Shown: piece by piece, positions 33,738-42,882 of the stretch
How the letters are laid out: every line of letters starts with the position of its first letter
Position numbering within the stretch: the first letter of the stretch is position 1
Assembly: GCA_963768585.1 (NCBI GenBank)
Contig: CAVYIF010000020.1
Location: 1 to 64,000, forward strand
DNA from: CAVUNY01 sp963768585
GTDB taxonomy: Bacteria > Chloroflexota > Anaerolineae > Anaerolineales > Anaerolineaceae
Direction of reading: 5' to 3'
Length of the DNA: 64,000 nt
Position numbers and translations under genes: made by a program
The notes under the pieces: model-generated
Seen by the model: only the letters and a program-made list of their open reading frames with translations
Database searches by the model: none
What the model was told of the DNA's origin: nothing

Positions 33738-36341
33738 TTACCGGACCGTCACCGGTATGAATACCCGGTAGTTAAACGCATCAGCCAGCAGGCCGTAATC
33801 TGTAAAGTGATCAACCGTAATGCTGACCGTCCCATTCCCATTTGAGAAAACCTGGACTGTGAAATTCGGCACCGGTTTCCAGCTTTCAGTCGAAGGATCC
33901 CAATAGCTGGGAATCAACTGGTCTGGCGTCACCCCAAGTTCCGCCAGCTGTGCTGCTGTGAAAGGCACGACCAGGGTAATCGGTGCATTAAAGTGCAGGA
34001 TGGGAGCCATATTTTCATCGAAGGCCAGCAAACGGTATCCAAAGCTGACCGGTGTCGCTCCGCCATCATCCGCCAGGTCCATTTTCGGGTGCACCGCAAC
34101 CGAGACCATCCCGCTGGCCGCCAGGGCTCCGCCAGGCACGATCACTTGTGCCCCGTTCGACAGGGTCAGAACCTGGTTCTGGCTGGCATCAAACTCGAGG
34201 ACCAGGCTCTCAGGCAGGGTCGCACTGGGCAGCAGTTCCAATAGATAACTGCTGGGGTTGACGCCCACACCTGGCAGCGCCCGCATGCGCTGGCTCTTCA
34301 AGAAGTGCGAGCCCTCTTCGCCTACCGCCTGGATGTGCCAGACTTCACCTGCGGACAGATTCAACGTCCAATCACCGTTCAAATCCGTCTGGGTGAACAC
34401 CCGCGCGCCGTTATCCGAATAAGCCCTGATGAAGGCTGCATGGGCTAATCCGTCGTACATCACCGCACCGCTGATCTGGGCATTTTTGGTGCGGAACTGC
34501 AGGTTGGCTGTCAGGTGTTCTCCCGGGGAAAGGGACACAAATACCGGCAGAGGTGAAATCATATTGCGGTAGTCGGCAGTCACCTTGTATTGCCCTGCCG
34601 GTACGCGCAGCGCGTACCGGCCCTGGTCGTTGGTATAGGTCCAGCGGCGAAACGCCACGGCAGAGGTTGCCCCGATTTCCCTGACCGACACCCGTGCCCC
34701 CGCCAGCGGCTGTCCATCCGGCCCGCTGACCTGTCCCGAAACAGCCGCGTTGACTTCAGCCACCAGGAAGTTTGCCGTAACATCCGCGCCCTGCCCGTTG
34801 TTATAAGGCAGGAAGACTTTGGTCAGGCGCGGTTGCTGCACAATCCAGCCGCTGGTGGGATCGACAAAAGCCTTCAGCCACCAATACGTACCGCCCTGCC
34901 CGGAGGTATCGGTAGAGGTCACATTAAATTCATAACCCCCGGTCAATGGGTTCACCTTTTCACGCTTCAATGCACCGCTGTTGCTGGCGCCGTAGACCGC
35001 GGCCGGCAGTCCGGTTTGAATGGTCAGGTCAGCCCGGTCGATCAAGAGCCCGTGGATGGACGAAGTATTGAGGGCCACCGGCAAGGCGAGTGGAATCGTC
35101 TGCCCGGCCTGCACATTCAGGGTCGCCCCAGAGATGGCCGTATACCCGGACCCATCCGACAGCGAGACCTTGATCCGGTATTGAGCGGATATGCTGCTGG
35201 AAAGTTTAAGCGTAAAAGCTGAATTCTTAATGGCTGCCGCCTGGCCGAACTGCGGCCAGCGCTCGCCATCCGGGTAAAGGGCATACGCCACACCCGACAA
35301 CCCGGAAACCGGATTGCCGTTAGCATCCACCAGGCTGCCAATCACGGTCACATCCATTCCAACCACCCCCAGGTCCTGGGTGGCGACGGAAGTCGCTGTT
35401 GGTAATATGACGCGCTGCGGTGGCTGGGCCGGTACATAATTTGAACCCGCCGGGGGATTAACCTGCACCTCCCAAACACCTTCGACCACCGGCAGGGAAT
35501 ACCCACCGGCCGCATCGGTCAGTCCTTTGACCGACAGCGCGCCATCCAACCGCCAGGCATGCACGGGGAGGGCCTGCACCGGGCTGCCGTTTTCATCGGT
35601 CACTTTCCCGCTGATCAAAGCTTGTTTTAAGATTAACTGCTGCGGGTCAATGGCCACAACCGTTCCATCATCCACATACCACTGCGCGCCAGACAGCTCT
35701 ACCGGGGGCGCCCACAACAGGTTCTCAAAAACGAACCGTAAGATGGTATTGCCTGGCAGCACGTGAACGCTGAACGTTCCGCTTGTCTCGTCTACCTGCA
35801 CCGTATTTCCCATGCCCTCCTGATTCTGGGCGCGCACCCATACCCGGTTCGGCGCGGCAAAGCCGGTCCCCCCGCTGGGATCCAGCAGGCTCCCGCTGAT
35901 CGTACCCGTAGCTGGGGATAACGTAAAATCAAGCGTCTGGTTGGGGGCAGCCGGATCGGGATTGGCGTCGAAATGGATGGGCTGCGGACCGCTGGCATAG
36001 ACCCAATCCGGTGAAACTGTGGTCGGCAGCGCCTGAACGACGGTCACCTGCCAGTCGCCTTCCCATAAATTCATGCTGTAGCCACCGCTCGCCGGATCAA
36101 CAGCCTCCGCCGGGTGGCGCAGGTCGCGCCATGCCAGCACCACAGCCTGAACCGGGATTCCACCGCCATCGATGGTCACTGTGCCGCTCAAGGAATTTTG
36201 CGCGGCAAGTTCCGCATCCGGGCCAGCGCTCGAAACCGGCGTTTGGGCAAATGCCCCGCCGGTGATGGATAACAAACACGCCAGAAGCGCCGCGATGCTC
36301 CATAAACGGATAACCTGTGAAGATCCTTTGGTCTTATTCAT
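33738..36341 (-). CDS. Secreted protein with seven carboxypeptidase-regulatory-like repeats
   Basis: 867 residues. Signal peptide (WSIAALLACLLSITGGAFAQ), then about seven beta-sandwich repeats of the CarboxypepD_reg/Cna-B kind, each opening with an I-S-G-x-V-like strand and D-x-x-G-x-P-V loop: SLSGTVTIDGGGIPVQ, GTISGSLLDPSGG, ISGKVTDENGSPVQALPVHA, VIGSLVDANGNPVSG, SIHGLLIDRADL, VSGQVSGPDGQPLAGARV and ISGAVMYDGLAHAAF. A C-terminal ZU5-like region (NGAQVIVPGGALAASGMVSV) precedes a last segment ending FNYRVFIPVTVR. AAGGAG seven bases before ATG 36341 fixes the start. Probably a surface or extracellular structural or binding protein; no enzymatic domain was seen. Confidence 0.82.
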   Translation of the reverse strand: MNKTKGSSQVIRLWSIAALLACLLSITGGAFAQTPVSSAGPDAELAAQNSLSGTVTIDGGGIPVQAVVLAWRDLRHPAEAVDPASGGYSMNLWEGDWQVTVVQALPTTVSPDWVYASGPQPIHFDANPDPAAPNQTLDFTLSPATGTISGSLLDPSGGTGFAAPNRVWVRAQNQEGMGNTVQVDETSGTFSVHVLPGNTILRFVFENLLWAPPVELSGAQWYVDDGTVVAIDPQQLILKQALISGKVTDENGSPVQALPVHAWRLDGALSVKGLTDAAGGYSLPVVEGVWEVQVNPPAGSNYVPAQPPQRVILPTATSVATQDLGVVGMDVTVIGSLVDANGNPVSGLSGVAYALYPDGERWPQFGQAAAIKNSAFTLKLSSSISAQYRIKVSLSDGSGYTAISGATLNVQAGQTIPLALPVALNTSSIHGLLIDRADLTIQTGLPAAVYGASNSGALKREKVNPLTGGYEFNVTSTDTSGQGGTYWWLKAFVDPTSGWIVQQPRLTKVFLPYNNGQGADVTANFLVAEVNAAVSGQVSGPDGQPLAGARVSVREIGATSAVAFRRWTYTNDQGRYALRVPAGQYKVTADYRNMISPLPVFVSLSPGEHLTANLQFRTKNAQISGAVMYDGLAHAAFIRAYSDNGARVFTQTDLNGDWTLNLSAGEVWHIQAVGEEGSHFLKSQRMRALPGVGVNPSSYLLELLPSATLPESLVLEFDASQNQVLTLSNGAQVIVPGGALAASGMVSVAVHPKMDLADDGGATPVSFGYRLLAFDENMAPILHFNAPITLVVPFTAAQLAELGVTPDQLIPSYWDPSTESWKPVPNFTVQVFSNGNGTVSITVDHFTDYGLLADAFNYRVFIPVTVR

Positions 36342-36423
36342 AGAATTTCTCCTTTCATGTTCCAGTTTACGCACCGGGTATGATGAGAATATTCTAAAAA
36401 TGTAAACGCGATGTAAAATAAAT

Positions 36424-36439
36424 GGGGAGCCGGCGCCCC
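36424..36439. promoter_or_regulatory. Palindromic operator candidate
   Basis: GGGGAGCCGGCGCCCC is a 16-base palindrome with one mismatched pair, centred between the divergent repeat-protein and URO-D-type genes. TTATATA at 36456-36462 downstream could be the -10 of the plus-strand gene, placing the palindrome in its -35 region. Which protein binds it is not known. Confidence 0.4.
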
Positions 36440-36491
36440 AGACTCATTTGTGTGATTATATACGCAAGCTAACGGCTGTCAGGAGATGGGA

Positions 36492-37496
36492 ATGAACAAA
36501 CGTGAAGTGATCCGCCTGGTATTGGATGGAAAGCAACCGCCTTATGTCCCCTGGTCATTTGGTTTCACCTTTGAAGCCCGGGAAAAATTACAGGCACATT
36601 ATGGACAGCCGGATCTCGAGCCGTACTTAAAAAACCATATTGTCAATTTGGGCAGCGATATTGGCTTCTTCAAGGATATTGGGAATGACTGCGTCCAGGA
36701 TGTTTTCGGCGTGGTCTGGGACCGCAGCGTTGATAAAGATATCGGCATCGTGCGCAATCAAGTTTTATCCCAGGCCAGCCTCTCGGGTTACACCTTTCCT
36801 GATCCACTCGATCCGCGCTTCTTTGCGGATATCCCCAGAAAAATCGCGCTGTACGGCGACCGCTTCCGTGTCTTCCAGATCGGTTTCTCACTATACGAAC
36901 GCGCCTGGACTCTGCGCGGGATGCAGTCGTTAATGGAAGATTTTTACGATTACCCCGAGTTCGTGCATGCGCTCCTCGGCGCCATCGCGGATTACAATCT
37001 GGCGCAAATCGAGGAGGCCTTGAAATACGAAATCGATGCCGTATATTTTGGCGATGATTGGGGACAGCAGCGCGGGCTGCAAATGGGTCCGCGCCTGTGG
37101 CATAAATTTATTTACCCACAGCTCAAGCGCATGTATGCCAGAGTGCGCAGCGCTGGCAAATATGTTTTTATCCATTCCTGTGGGGATGTGGACGAGCTGT
37201 TCGAGGACCTGGTCTCGATCGGTTTGAACTGCTTCAACCCGTTTCAGCCAGAAGTGATGGATGTAGCCGAATTGATGGGTAGATTTCGCGGGCGCCTGAC
37301 ATTTTTTGGCGGTCTCTCCACGCAGAAGACCCTGCCCTACGGGTCCGTGGAGGATGTGCGCGCCGAAACCAGGCGCTTGATCGAATTGGGTCGTCCGGGT
37401 GGTTATATACTATCCCCGGCCCATGCAGTGGAAAGCGATGTCCCCCTCGAAAATATGCTGGCCTTCATCCAGGTAGCCCAATCGCAGATCGAGTAG
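36492..37496 (+). CDS. Uroporphyrinogen decarboxylase-fold (URO-D) protein
   Basis: About 334 residues of the URO-D/methyltransferase (MtaA/MetE-like) fold. Recognisable segments: NKREVIRLVLDGKQPPYVPW at the N-terminus, DAVYFGDDWGQQRG, YVFIHSCGDVDELFEDLVSIG and GGYILSPAHAVESDVPLENM. The His-x-Cys pair in HSCGD recalls zinc ligands of corrinoid methyltransferases. The Arg-rich N-terminal motif of true HemE is absent, so heme synthesis is unlikely. AGGAG six bases upstream supports ATG 36492 over 36486. Members of this branch are common beside sugar-metabolism genes; the reaction is unknown. Confidence 0.85.
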   Translation: MNKREVIRLVLDGKQPPYVPWSFGFTFEAREKLQAHYGQPDLEPYLKNHIVNLGSDIGFFKDIGNDCVQDVFGVVWDRSVDKDIGIVRNQVLSQASLSGYTFPDPLDPRFFADIPRKIALYGDRFRVFQIGFSLYERAWTLRGMQSLMEDFYDYPEFVHALLGAIADYNLAQIEEALKYEIDAVYFGDDWGQQRGLQMGPRLWHKFIYPQLKRMYARVRSAGKYVFIHSCGDVDELFEDLVSIGLNCFNPFQPEVMDVAELMGRFRGRLTFFGGLSTQKTLPYGSVEDVRAETRRLIELGRPGGYILSPAHAVESDVPLENMLAFIQVAQSQIE

Positions 37497-37500
37497 GTCG

Positions 37501-38244
37501 TCAGCTCCAATTCTCCAACACTTCCGGCAGTTCGCGCAGGGACTGAATCACTGCATCCGGCCGGATCGTATCTTCATGCGAGGAATTATCATCCCGATGC
37601 GCGCGGCGGGTGATCCAGACGCTGGCCAGACCCACATTTTTGGCCCCTAAAACATCTGCCCCCAATTTATCCCCTACCATCACCGCCTCGTCTGGCTGCA
37701 CCCCAAAATGTTTCAGCGCCAGTTCAAATATATGCGGGTGCGGTTTGCGATAACCAACCTCGGCCGAGATCAGCACCTGCTCGAACCAGGCGTCTAATTG
37801 GTAGCGGTCGATCAATGCCCGCGCATCGTCCGCATCCGCGGCGTTGGAAATCAAACCCAACCGGTAGCCGCGCTTTTTGAGCTGGTCCAGTACAGGTAAG
37901 GCATCATCCTCTAATTTCCAGTGCGCCTGGGTAAGGGCATACATTTCTCGCAGTGCGGCCTTCAGGTGGACGGGGGGAACGTCTGAATACCCGAACTTCT
38001 GCAGCGTTTGCCGCAGAACCTGCTCAACGGTATATTCTAGAAAATCGACATCGCGCTGGTGAAAATAATCGCGCAAATCCCTACGAAAGGCCATTACGAA
38101 TTTTTTGTCCAGGCGGTAGCCCTGGTTTACCAGTGCCTCCGTCAACCGCTCGTTACCGCGCATCACCACATCGGGCATGGAACCGTCAAAATAGATCAGG
38201 GTACTGCCCAGATCAAAGAGTGTTACTTCAAACTTGTCCGTCAT
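37501..38244 (-). CDS. HAD-family hydrolase
   Basis: 247 residues, haloacid-dehalogenase fold with a helical cap. Motif I is FDLGSTLIYFDG (nucleophile Asp; the usual +2 acid is Gly), motif II LISNAADADDARAL, motif III the Lys in GYRKPHPHIF, motif IV VMVGDKLGADVLGAKN. Probably a phosphatase of a small metabolite. ATG 38244, two bases after the dehydrogenase stop, was chosen; the open frame to 38400 would run far into the upstream gene. Last gene of the P5C dehydrogenase operon; it converges on the URO-D gene with a 4-base gap. Confidence 0.87.
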   Translation of the reverse strand: MTDKFEVTLFDLGSTLIYFDGSMPDVVMRGNERLTEALVNQGYRLDKKFVMAFRRDLRDYFHQRDVDFLEYTVEQVLRQTLQKFGYSDVPPVHLKAALREMYALTQAHWKLEDDALPVLDQLKKRGYRLGLISNAADADDARALIDRYQLDAWFEQVLISAEVGYRKPHPHIFELALKHFGVQPDEAVMVGDKLGADVLGAKNVGLASVWITRRAHRDDNSSHEDTIRPDAVIQSLRELPEVLENWS

Positions 38245-38246
38245 AG

Positions 38247-39269
38247 CTAATATCCTAACTCCGCATCGTAGCGGTTGTACAACGCATCGCCGTCCACGTA
38301 GCGCTTCAAATTGACTGCAAACAGGTCCACAGCACGTGACAAATAATTTGAGCTGATTCCGCCGATATGCGGGGTGATGATCACATTTGGCAATTTCCAA
38401 AGGGGTGAATTGGCCGGTAAAGGTTCTTCAGAGAAGGTGTCAATCGCAGCGCCGGCGATGCGCCGCTCCTTTAATGCCTCTATCAGAGCCGATTGGTCGA
38501 CTACGCCACCCCGTCCGGCCTGGATCAAGAAAGCGCTTGTGTTCATCGCGTTGATCACTTCTGCATTGATCAGGTTGTGAGTTTGCGGGGTAAGCGGCAG
38601 GGTCACCACTACAAAATCACAATCCTTAACCATGGATTTAATGGCCTGGGTCGGGTACAGGCGCGTGAAGAAACTGCCGTCCGGATCACCCAATCCGGGG
38701 ATCGTATAATCCTTATCGTCAGGCTGCATCGCGTCCCGCTTGGCAGCCAGAACCCGGGTATCGAACGTCTGCAGCAAACGGGCCACCTCGCGATTGATAC
38801 TGCCGTAACCTACCAGGCCAACCGTCGCCCCGCGCAGCTCGCGCGGTGAAAAAAGCTCCCAACGGTCGCGCGGCCATTCTGAACGCTGCTGGCTGGCAAT
38901 CACTTCCGGCAGGCGGTGCCCCAGGGCCAACAACATCATCAAAATATATTCAGCCATTTGCGGCACTGCCGCCCCACTCAGGTTGGTAATTTGCAAATCG
39001 CGCCTTTGCAGCAGCGGAGAACCTGAAGCGAAATCAATCCCTGAAAAATGAAACTGGATCCATTTTAGATTCGGCGCCTGGGTCGGGGTGGGGATAATCC
39101 GGTCGGTGTAAAGCACCTCGGTCCGCGTCCAGATCTCATTCGGAATTTCATCCGGACGGCGCACCTGAAAAGTTGAAATATTTATTCCAGGTGCCGCCTC
39201 CATTAATTGCATTCGTTGGGCTTCGGATAACGCAACGGTCGATAAAACTTCAATTTTTGGTCCGTTCAT
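38247..39269 (-). CDS. D-2-hydroxyacid dehydrogenase
   Basis: 340 residues, D-isomer 2-hydroxyacid dehydrogenase. Rossmann motif VGLVGYGSINREVARLL, substrate/NAD segment IQAGRGGVVDQSALIEAL carrying the catalytic Arg, Glu in DTFSEEPLP and His in ITPHIGGISSNYL complete the Arg-Glu-His triad. Overlaps the CoA-transferase beta gene by four bases (ATGA). Next to a glutaconate-type CoA-transferase and P5C dehydrogenase, 2-oxoglutarate/2-hydroxyglutarate is an attractive but unproven substrate. Confidence 0.9.
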   Translation of the reverse strand: MNGPKIEVLSTVALSEAQRMQLMEAAPGINISTFQVRRPDEIPNEIWTRTEVLYTDRIIPTPTQAPNLKWIQFHFSGIDFASGSPLLQRRDLQITNLSGAAVPQMAEYILMMLLALGHRLPEVIASQQRSEWPRDRWELFSPRELRGATVGLVGYGSINREVARLLQTFDTRVLAAKRDAMQPDDKDYTIPGLGDPDGSFFTRLYPTQAIKSMVKDCDFVVVTLPLTPQTHNLINAEVINAMNTSAFLIQAGRGGVVDQSALIEALKERRIAGAAIDTFSEEPLPANSPLWKLPNVIITPHIGGISSNYLSRAVDLFAVNLKRYVDGDALYNRYDAELGY

Positions 39270-40054
39270 TTTAAATAAATTCCTTCAGGATCAAGCTCTT
39301 CGCGTAGAATTTGCAGCTCATACAGTTCTGGCGGGTCAGTGAAACGTAATTTTTCCGATGCCCGCAATGCCCAGCCGGTATTGGCCTGGGCCCGTTCCAG
39401 GCTGACCCCGGGATGAAGCGCAGCCATGATCAGTTCTCCAGTTTCATCGGGCTCCAGAATCCCCAGGTCGGTCACCACGGCCTGCGGTCCAACGCCGCGC
39501 AGTTTGAGAGTTTCGCGTCGCGCGCGCCCGTCCATGAAACCAGCCGAGGTCGTAAAATCCACGCATTCCGGAAAGCGGCGTTTTTGGTGTGGGGTCATAA
39601 CGTAACAGCGCTTGGCCCAGGCGGCAATCTCTTGCGAGCCCCCAGACCCGGGCAGGCGCACTTTGGGATGAGCATAATCTCCGATAACGGTGGAGTTGAT
39701 ATTGCCGTAGCGGTCTACTTGGGCGCCGCCCAGGAAACCCACATCCACATTCCCGCGCTGCAAATATAGCGTGAAAATATCATACATGCTGCACACCGCT
39801 GAAGCCCCGCTGACCAGAGTCGGATCTCCGATGGAAAGCGGCAGCCGCCTGGGCTGGGCGCCGATCACCCCGGCTTCATAGATCATCAACAGGCCGGGAG
39901 CATGCGTACGCCGGGCCAGGTTGCAGGCCAGGTTGGGAATACCCACACCCACAAACACCACATCCCCATCCCTCAGCAAACGGGCGGCATTGATTGTCAT
40001 CAATTCAGCGGACGTCCAGTTCTTTTCCATATCCGTTTTATCTGCCATGACCAT
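39266..40054 (-). CDS. CoA-transferase, beta subunit (GctB/IpdB-like)
   Basis: 262 residues, family I CoA-transferase small subunit. Glycine-rich segment VVFVGVGIPNLACNLARR, then LLMIYEAGVIGAQPRRLP, whose Glu is placed like the thioester-forming residue of GctB, and GNVDVGFLGGAQVDRYGNIN. Partner is the alpha subunit encoded immediately upstream (44-base gap). Related enzymes act on glutaconate or on steroid-ring CoA esters; the former fits the operon better. ATG 40054 has no ribosome site; ATG 40048 is equally possible. Confidence 0.88.
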   Translation of the reverse strand: MVMADKTDMEKNWTSAELMTINAARLLRDGDVVFVGVGIPNLACNLARRTHAPGLLMIYEAGVIGAQPRRLPLSIGDPTLVSGASAVCSMYDIFTLYLQRGNVDVGFLGGAQVDRYGNINSTVIGDYAHPKVRLPGSGGSQEIAAWAKRCYVMTPHQKRRFPECVDFTTSAGFMDGRARRETLKLRGVGPQAVVTDLGILEPDETGELIMAALHPGVSLERAQANTGWALRASEKLRFTDPPELYELQILREELDPEGIYLK

Positions 40055-40098
40055 GATCGTTTTGCATTCATCTTCTTCCCGGTTGGCAAGCCCTCATT

Positions 40099-41004
40099 TC
40101 AATAAGCGCCGTAGTTTACCGGCGCGGCCAGCCGCGCAGAAACCGCCAGGCGGGCGTGGGTTTCCTCTCCAAGTTTTGTCCAGTATTCCTGCCGGTCCTT
40201 GACACCATACACCCATTCTTCCAGGTAGCGTTGGGTGGATGCCATTGATTCACTAATCTGATCCCATTGTATATACAGCTCGTTATCACGATCATAATAG
40301 CCCTGGGTATAGGAAGGATGGGCACAGTAAGGTACGTGGACCACCGCGTCCACAAGCAGCCCCGGGATCAGGGTGCGGTTGGGATCGGAACGGATTACCT
40401 CCTCGGGAACAATTTCCTCAGCCGTCAGGAGCACCTTGCGGGCGGCAAAAGCCACCTCCTTTTGCTCGCCAATGATCCCCCAAACCTGCGCGTTGCCGGA
40501 GGCGTCCGCGCGCTGCACATGGACGATGGCTAAGTCCGGATGAAGCGGGGGGACGACCACCACCTCACCTCCCCCGTAGGGATCTATTACCCGCCGGTAG
40601 CCAGGATTGGCATGTTCTAGATCCTCCGCCCCGGTTAAATTCATGGGCAAAAAAGGCAGACCAGAGGCCCCTGCCTGCAGGCGGGTGATCATGCCAAAAT
40701 GCGAATACTCTTCCCATTCCAGCTTTCCCGCTTCGATAGCCGCGCGCACCAGGCGCAGCGAGCCTACGCCGGGATTGCCCATGTAAGAGAAGATGATCTT
40801 GCGAGCGCAGCCGGCTGCAACCATCTGGTCATAAATCAGGTCCGGTGTGGCGCGTGCCAGGACCAGATCGCGCCTGCCCTGGCGAATGATTTCATGTCCG
40901 GCAGCAAAAGGGATCAGATGGGTAAAACCGGCGCAGTAAATACAATCGCCATCCGCAACCAGATTCGACACTGCTTCTGAGAGAGAGCAAAGTTTATCCA
41001 TCAT
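40099..41004 (-). CDS. CoA-transferase, alpha subunit (GctA/IpdA-like)
   Basis: About 301 residues. Opens MMDKLCSLSEAVSNLVADGD with the glycine-containing CYCAGF-like IYCAGFTHLIPFAAGHEIIR, then ARATPDLIYDQMVAAGCARK and FSYMGNPGVGSLRLVRAAIE, which are typical of the large subunit. ATG 41004 lies four bases after the upstream stop; the open frame to 41085 would overlap that gene. Works with the beta subunit to exchange CoA between an acid and an acyl-CoA. Confidence 0.88.
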   Translation of the reverse strand: MMDKLCSLSEAVSNLVADGDCIYCAGFTHLIPFAAGHEIIRQGRRDLVLARATPDLIYDQMVAAGCARKIIFSYMGNPGVGSLRLVRAAIEAGKLEWEEYSHFGMITRLQAGASGLPFLPMNLTGAEDLEHANPGYRRVIDPYGGGEVVVVPPLHPDLAIVHVQRADASGNAQVWGIIGEQKEVAFAARKVLLTAEEIVPEEVIRSDPNRTLIPGLLVDAVVHVPYCAHPSYTQGYYDRDNELYIQWDQISESMASTQRYLEEWVYGVKDRQEYWTKLGEETHARLAVSARLAAPVNYGAY

Positions 41005-41008
41005 ATTC

Positions 41009-41299
41009 TTACCGAGACCGGCCGCCTTCATCTTTTGCCGAATCAGGCGACTTTTCCCTGGACTCGCGCCTGGGTTTAGGTTCATCCTTTCGGTGTTTTA
41101 TGATTCGAAAGCGCGGGGAAGGCGGGGGTTCAGGCGCTGGATGGGTGGCGAGTAAAAAGCCGCCCAACGCGATACAGCCAAAACCCCCGGCCAATAAGCT
41201 AAAATCCGGTTGGCGGGCCGAGTCGGAGATCACAAACAGGATCAGCAAAAAGATCCCCAATCCAATAAAAAAACCTCCGGCTTTCCGCCAACTGCTCAT
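41009..41299 (-). CDS. Small two-helix membrane protein
   Basis: 96 residues: transmembrane helices at about 8-25 (GFFIGLGIFLLILFVI) and 35-52 (LAGGFGCIALGGFLLAT), then a Pro/Arg/Lys-rich cytoplasmic tail (KHRKDEPKPRRESREK). No family recognised. It starts on the last four bases of the P5C dehydrogenase gene (ATGA overlap) and ends four bases before the CoA-transferase alpha start, so it is a genuine operon member. Confidence 0.72.
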   Translation of the reverse strand: MSSWRKAGGFFIGLGIFLLILFVISDSARQPDFSLLAGGFGCIALGGFLLATHPAPEPPPSPRFRIIKHRKDEPKPRRESREKSPDSAKDEGGRSR

Positions 41300-42882
41300 G
41301 CCTTGCGCACCCGGGTATGAATCTGTTCGTGCATATAAAGCTGCAGGTAATGCACGCCGCCTGCATTTTTACCGCTCGATCCGGATCCTTTCCATCCACC
41401 AAAGGGTTGAAAACCGGGCCAGGCGCCGGTGGTCGCCCCCTGGGGACGGTTGGCATAGGTCACCCCGGCCTCGATCTGGTCGAAGAACCATTCTTCTTCC
41501 TGCGGCGCACCGTAGAACCCGGCTGTCAGACCGTAGTTCACCTCATTCGCGTGCCGCATGGCTTCCTCCAGACTGCTGACTTTCGCCAGGGTGGTGATCG
41601 GCAGGAACATCTCGGTTTGCCATAATCGGTGATCTAACGGCAGATCCGCTACCAGGGTCGGTTCGCAGAAGTAGCCCTTGCTCAAAGCGCCGCCCGTCAG
41701 GATGTGCCCGCCGGTCAGAATACGCGCGTTCTGATTCAAATCTTCGTTGAAGTTCTGGTAATCGCGGTATGCACTGCGGTTGATCACCGGCCCCAGGTAA
41801 ACACTTTTATCGGTTGGGTCACCCACCACCAGTTTTTGGGTCATTTCCACCAGGCGCGAGACCAGCTCGTCATAGATAGGTTCTTCGATGTAAACCCGCG
41901 AGCAGGCCGAACACTTCTGCCCTTGCAGGCCAAATGCCGAACGCAAGATACCGGTGGCGGCAGTTTCCAGGTCAGCGCGGCGCGAAACGATGGCCGGGTT
42001 CTTCCCACCCAACTCGAGGATGATCGGGCGCACATAACGACCGTGTGCAAAATCACGGTAAATCTGCATGCCCACGTCGAACGAGCCGGTGAAAGTGATC
42101 CCGTCGACTTCCGGATTCTCGATCACCGCCTGGCCGAGGGTCGAACCTGGCCCGGTGATGTAATTGAAAACTCCGGCCGGTATCCCGGCATCGCGCAAAC
42201 ACTCGCCGATCAGGCGTGAAGTCCACGGCGTATCACTGGCCGGTTTCAATACCACCGTATTACCCGCTACCAGGGCCGCGCCAGTTGGGCCGCCCGATAA
42301 GGCTGCCGGGAAATTAAACGGGCTGATCACCACCCATACCCCATAAGGACGTAAAACGGATACGTTGGTCGCATGGAATCCCACCAACGGATCGGAGCCC
42401 ATCGGTGTCACAAAGCCGTCAGAGGCCTCCATCCGGTCGCAAGCGTAGCGGAACAGGTCAGCCGTCTCAGCCACGTCGCCCAACGCTTCCAGGCGGTTTT
42501 TACCAACCTCTAACGAGACCACCGCGCCTATTTCATAAATACGCTGGTCCATCATCTCCGCCGCTTTACGCACCAGCGCCACCCGCTCCTGCCATGGCGT
42601 GCGGCGCCACCCGGGAGCGGCGCGGCGGGCGGCCTGCAGCGCTTTCGCGGCATCCGCAGCGCTGCCTTTTTGAAATACACCCAACACCTGGTCGGTGTTC
42701 GCCGGATTGCGGTCCTCAAATTTCTCGGTGCTGAAGCTGTCTTCCCCGTCGATAAACATGGCATGTTCTTGACCCAGGCTGGCCTTAATTTTCGCCAGGG
42801 CTTGTTCATAATTGGCGTGAAGTTCCGCCGGCGGATTGAACATGGTTGCGTAGGTTAATTTGAATGGTTTATCCGAAGCCAT
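41296..42882 (-). CDS. 1-pyrroline-5-carboxylate (glutamate semialdehyde) dehydrogenase
   Basis: 528 residues, aldehyde dehydrogenase of the P5CDH group (RocA/PruA type): FKLTYATMFNPPAELHANYE and RNPANTDQVLGVF at the N-terminus, VWVVISPFNFPAALSGGPT, Glu290 in ILELGGKNPAIVS, catalytic Cys324 in GLQGQKCSACSRVYIEE, and the C-terminal FGGWKGSGSSGKNAGG. It oxidises glutamate-5-semialdehyde to glutamate with NAD+, the second step of proline breakdown. No proline dehydrogenase is in the window. First gene of a six-gene minus-strand operon; AAGGAG precedes the ATG by about ten bases. Confidence 0.92.
   Translation of the reverse strand: MASDKPFKLTYATMFNPPAELHANYEQALAKIKASLGQEHAMFIDGEDSFSTEKFEDRNPANTDQVLGVFQKGSAADAAKALQAARRAAPGWRRTPWQERVALVRKAAEMMDQRIYEIGAVVSLEVGKNRLEALGDVAETADLFRYACDRMEASDGFVTPMGSDPLVGFHATNVSVLRPYGVWVVISPFNFPAALSGGPTGAALVAGNTVVLKPASDTPWTSRLIGECLRDAGIPAGVFNYITGPGSTLGQAVIENPEVDGITFTGSFDVGMQIYRDFAHGRYVRPIILELGGKNPAIVSRRADLETAATGILRSAFGLQGQKCSACSRVYIEEPIYDELVSRLVEMTQKLVVGDPTDKSVYLGPVINRSAYRDYQNFNEDLNQNARILTGGHILTGGALSKGYFCEPTLVADLPLDHRLWQTEMFLPITTLAKVSSLEEAMRHANEVNYGLTAGFYGAPQEEEWFFDQIEAGVTYANRPQGATTGAWPGFQPFGGWKGSGSSGKNAGGVHYLQLYMHEQIHTRVRKA

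Noticed and set aside
36492..37496. HemE (uroporphyrinogen decarboxylase) as the function of the URO-D protein
   Set aside because: The conserved N-terminal Arg-rich substrate motif of HemE is missing and no heme genes are nearby.
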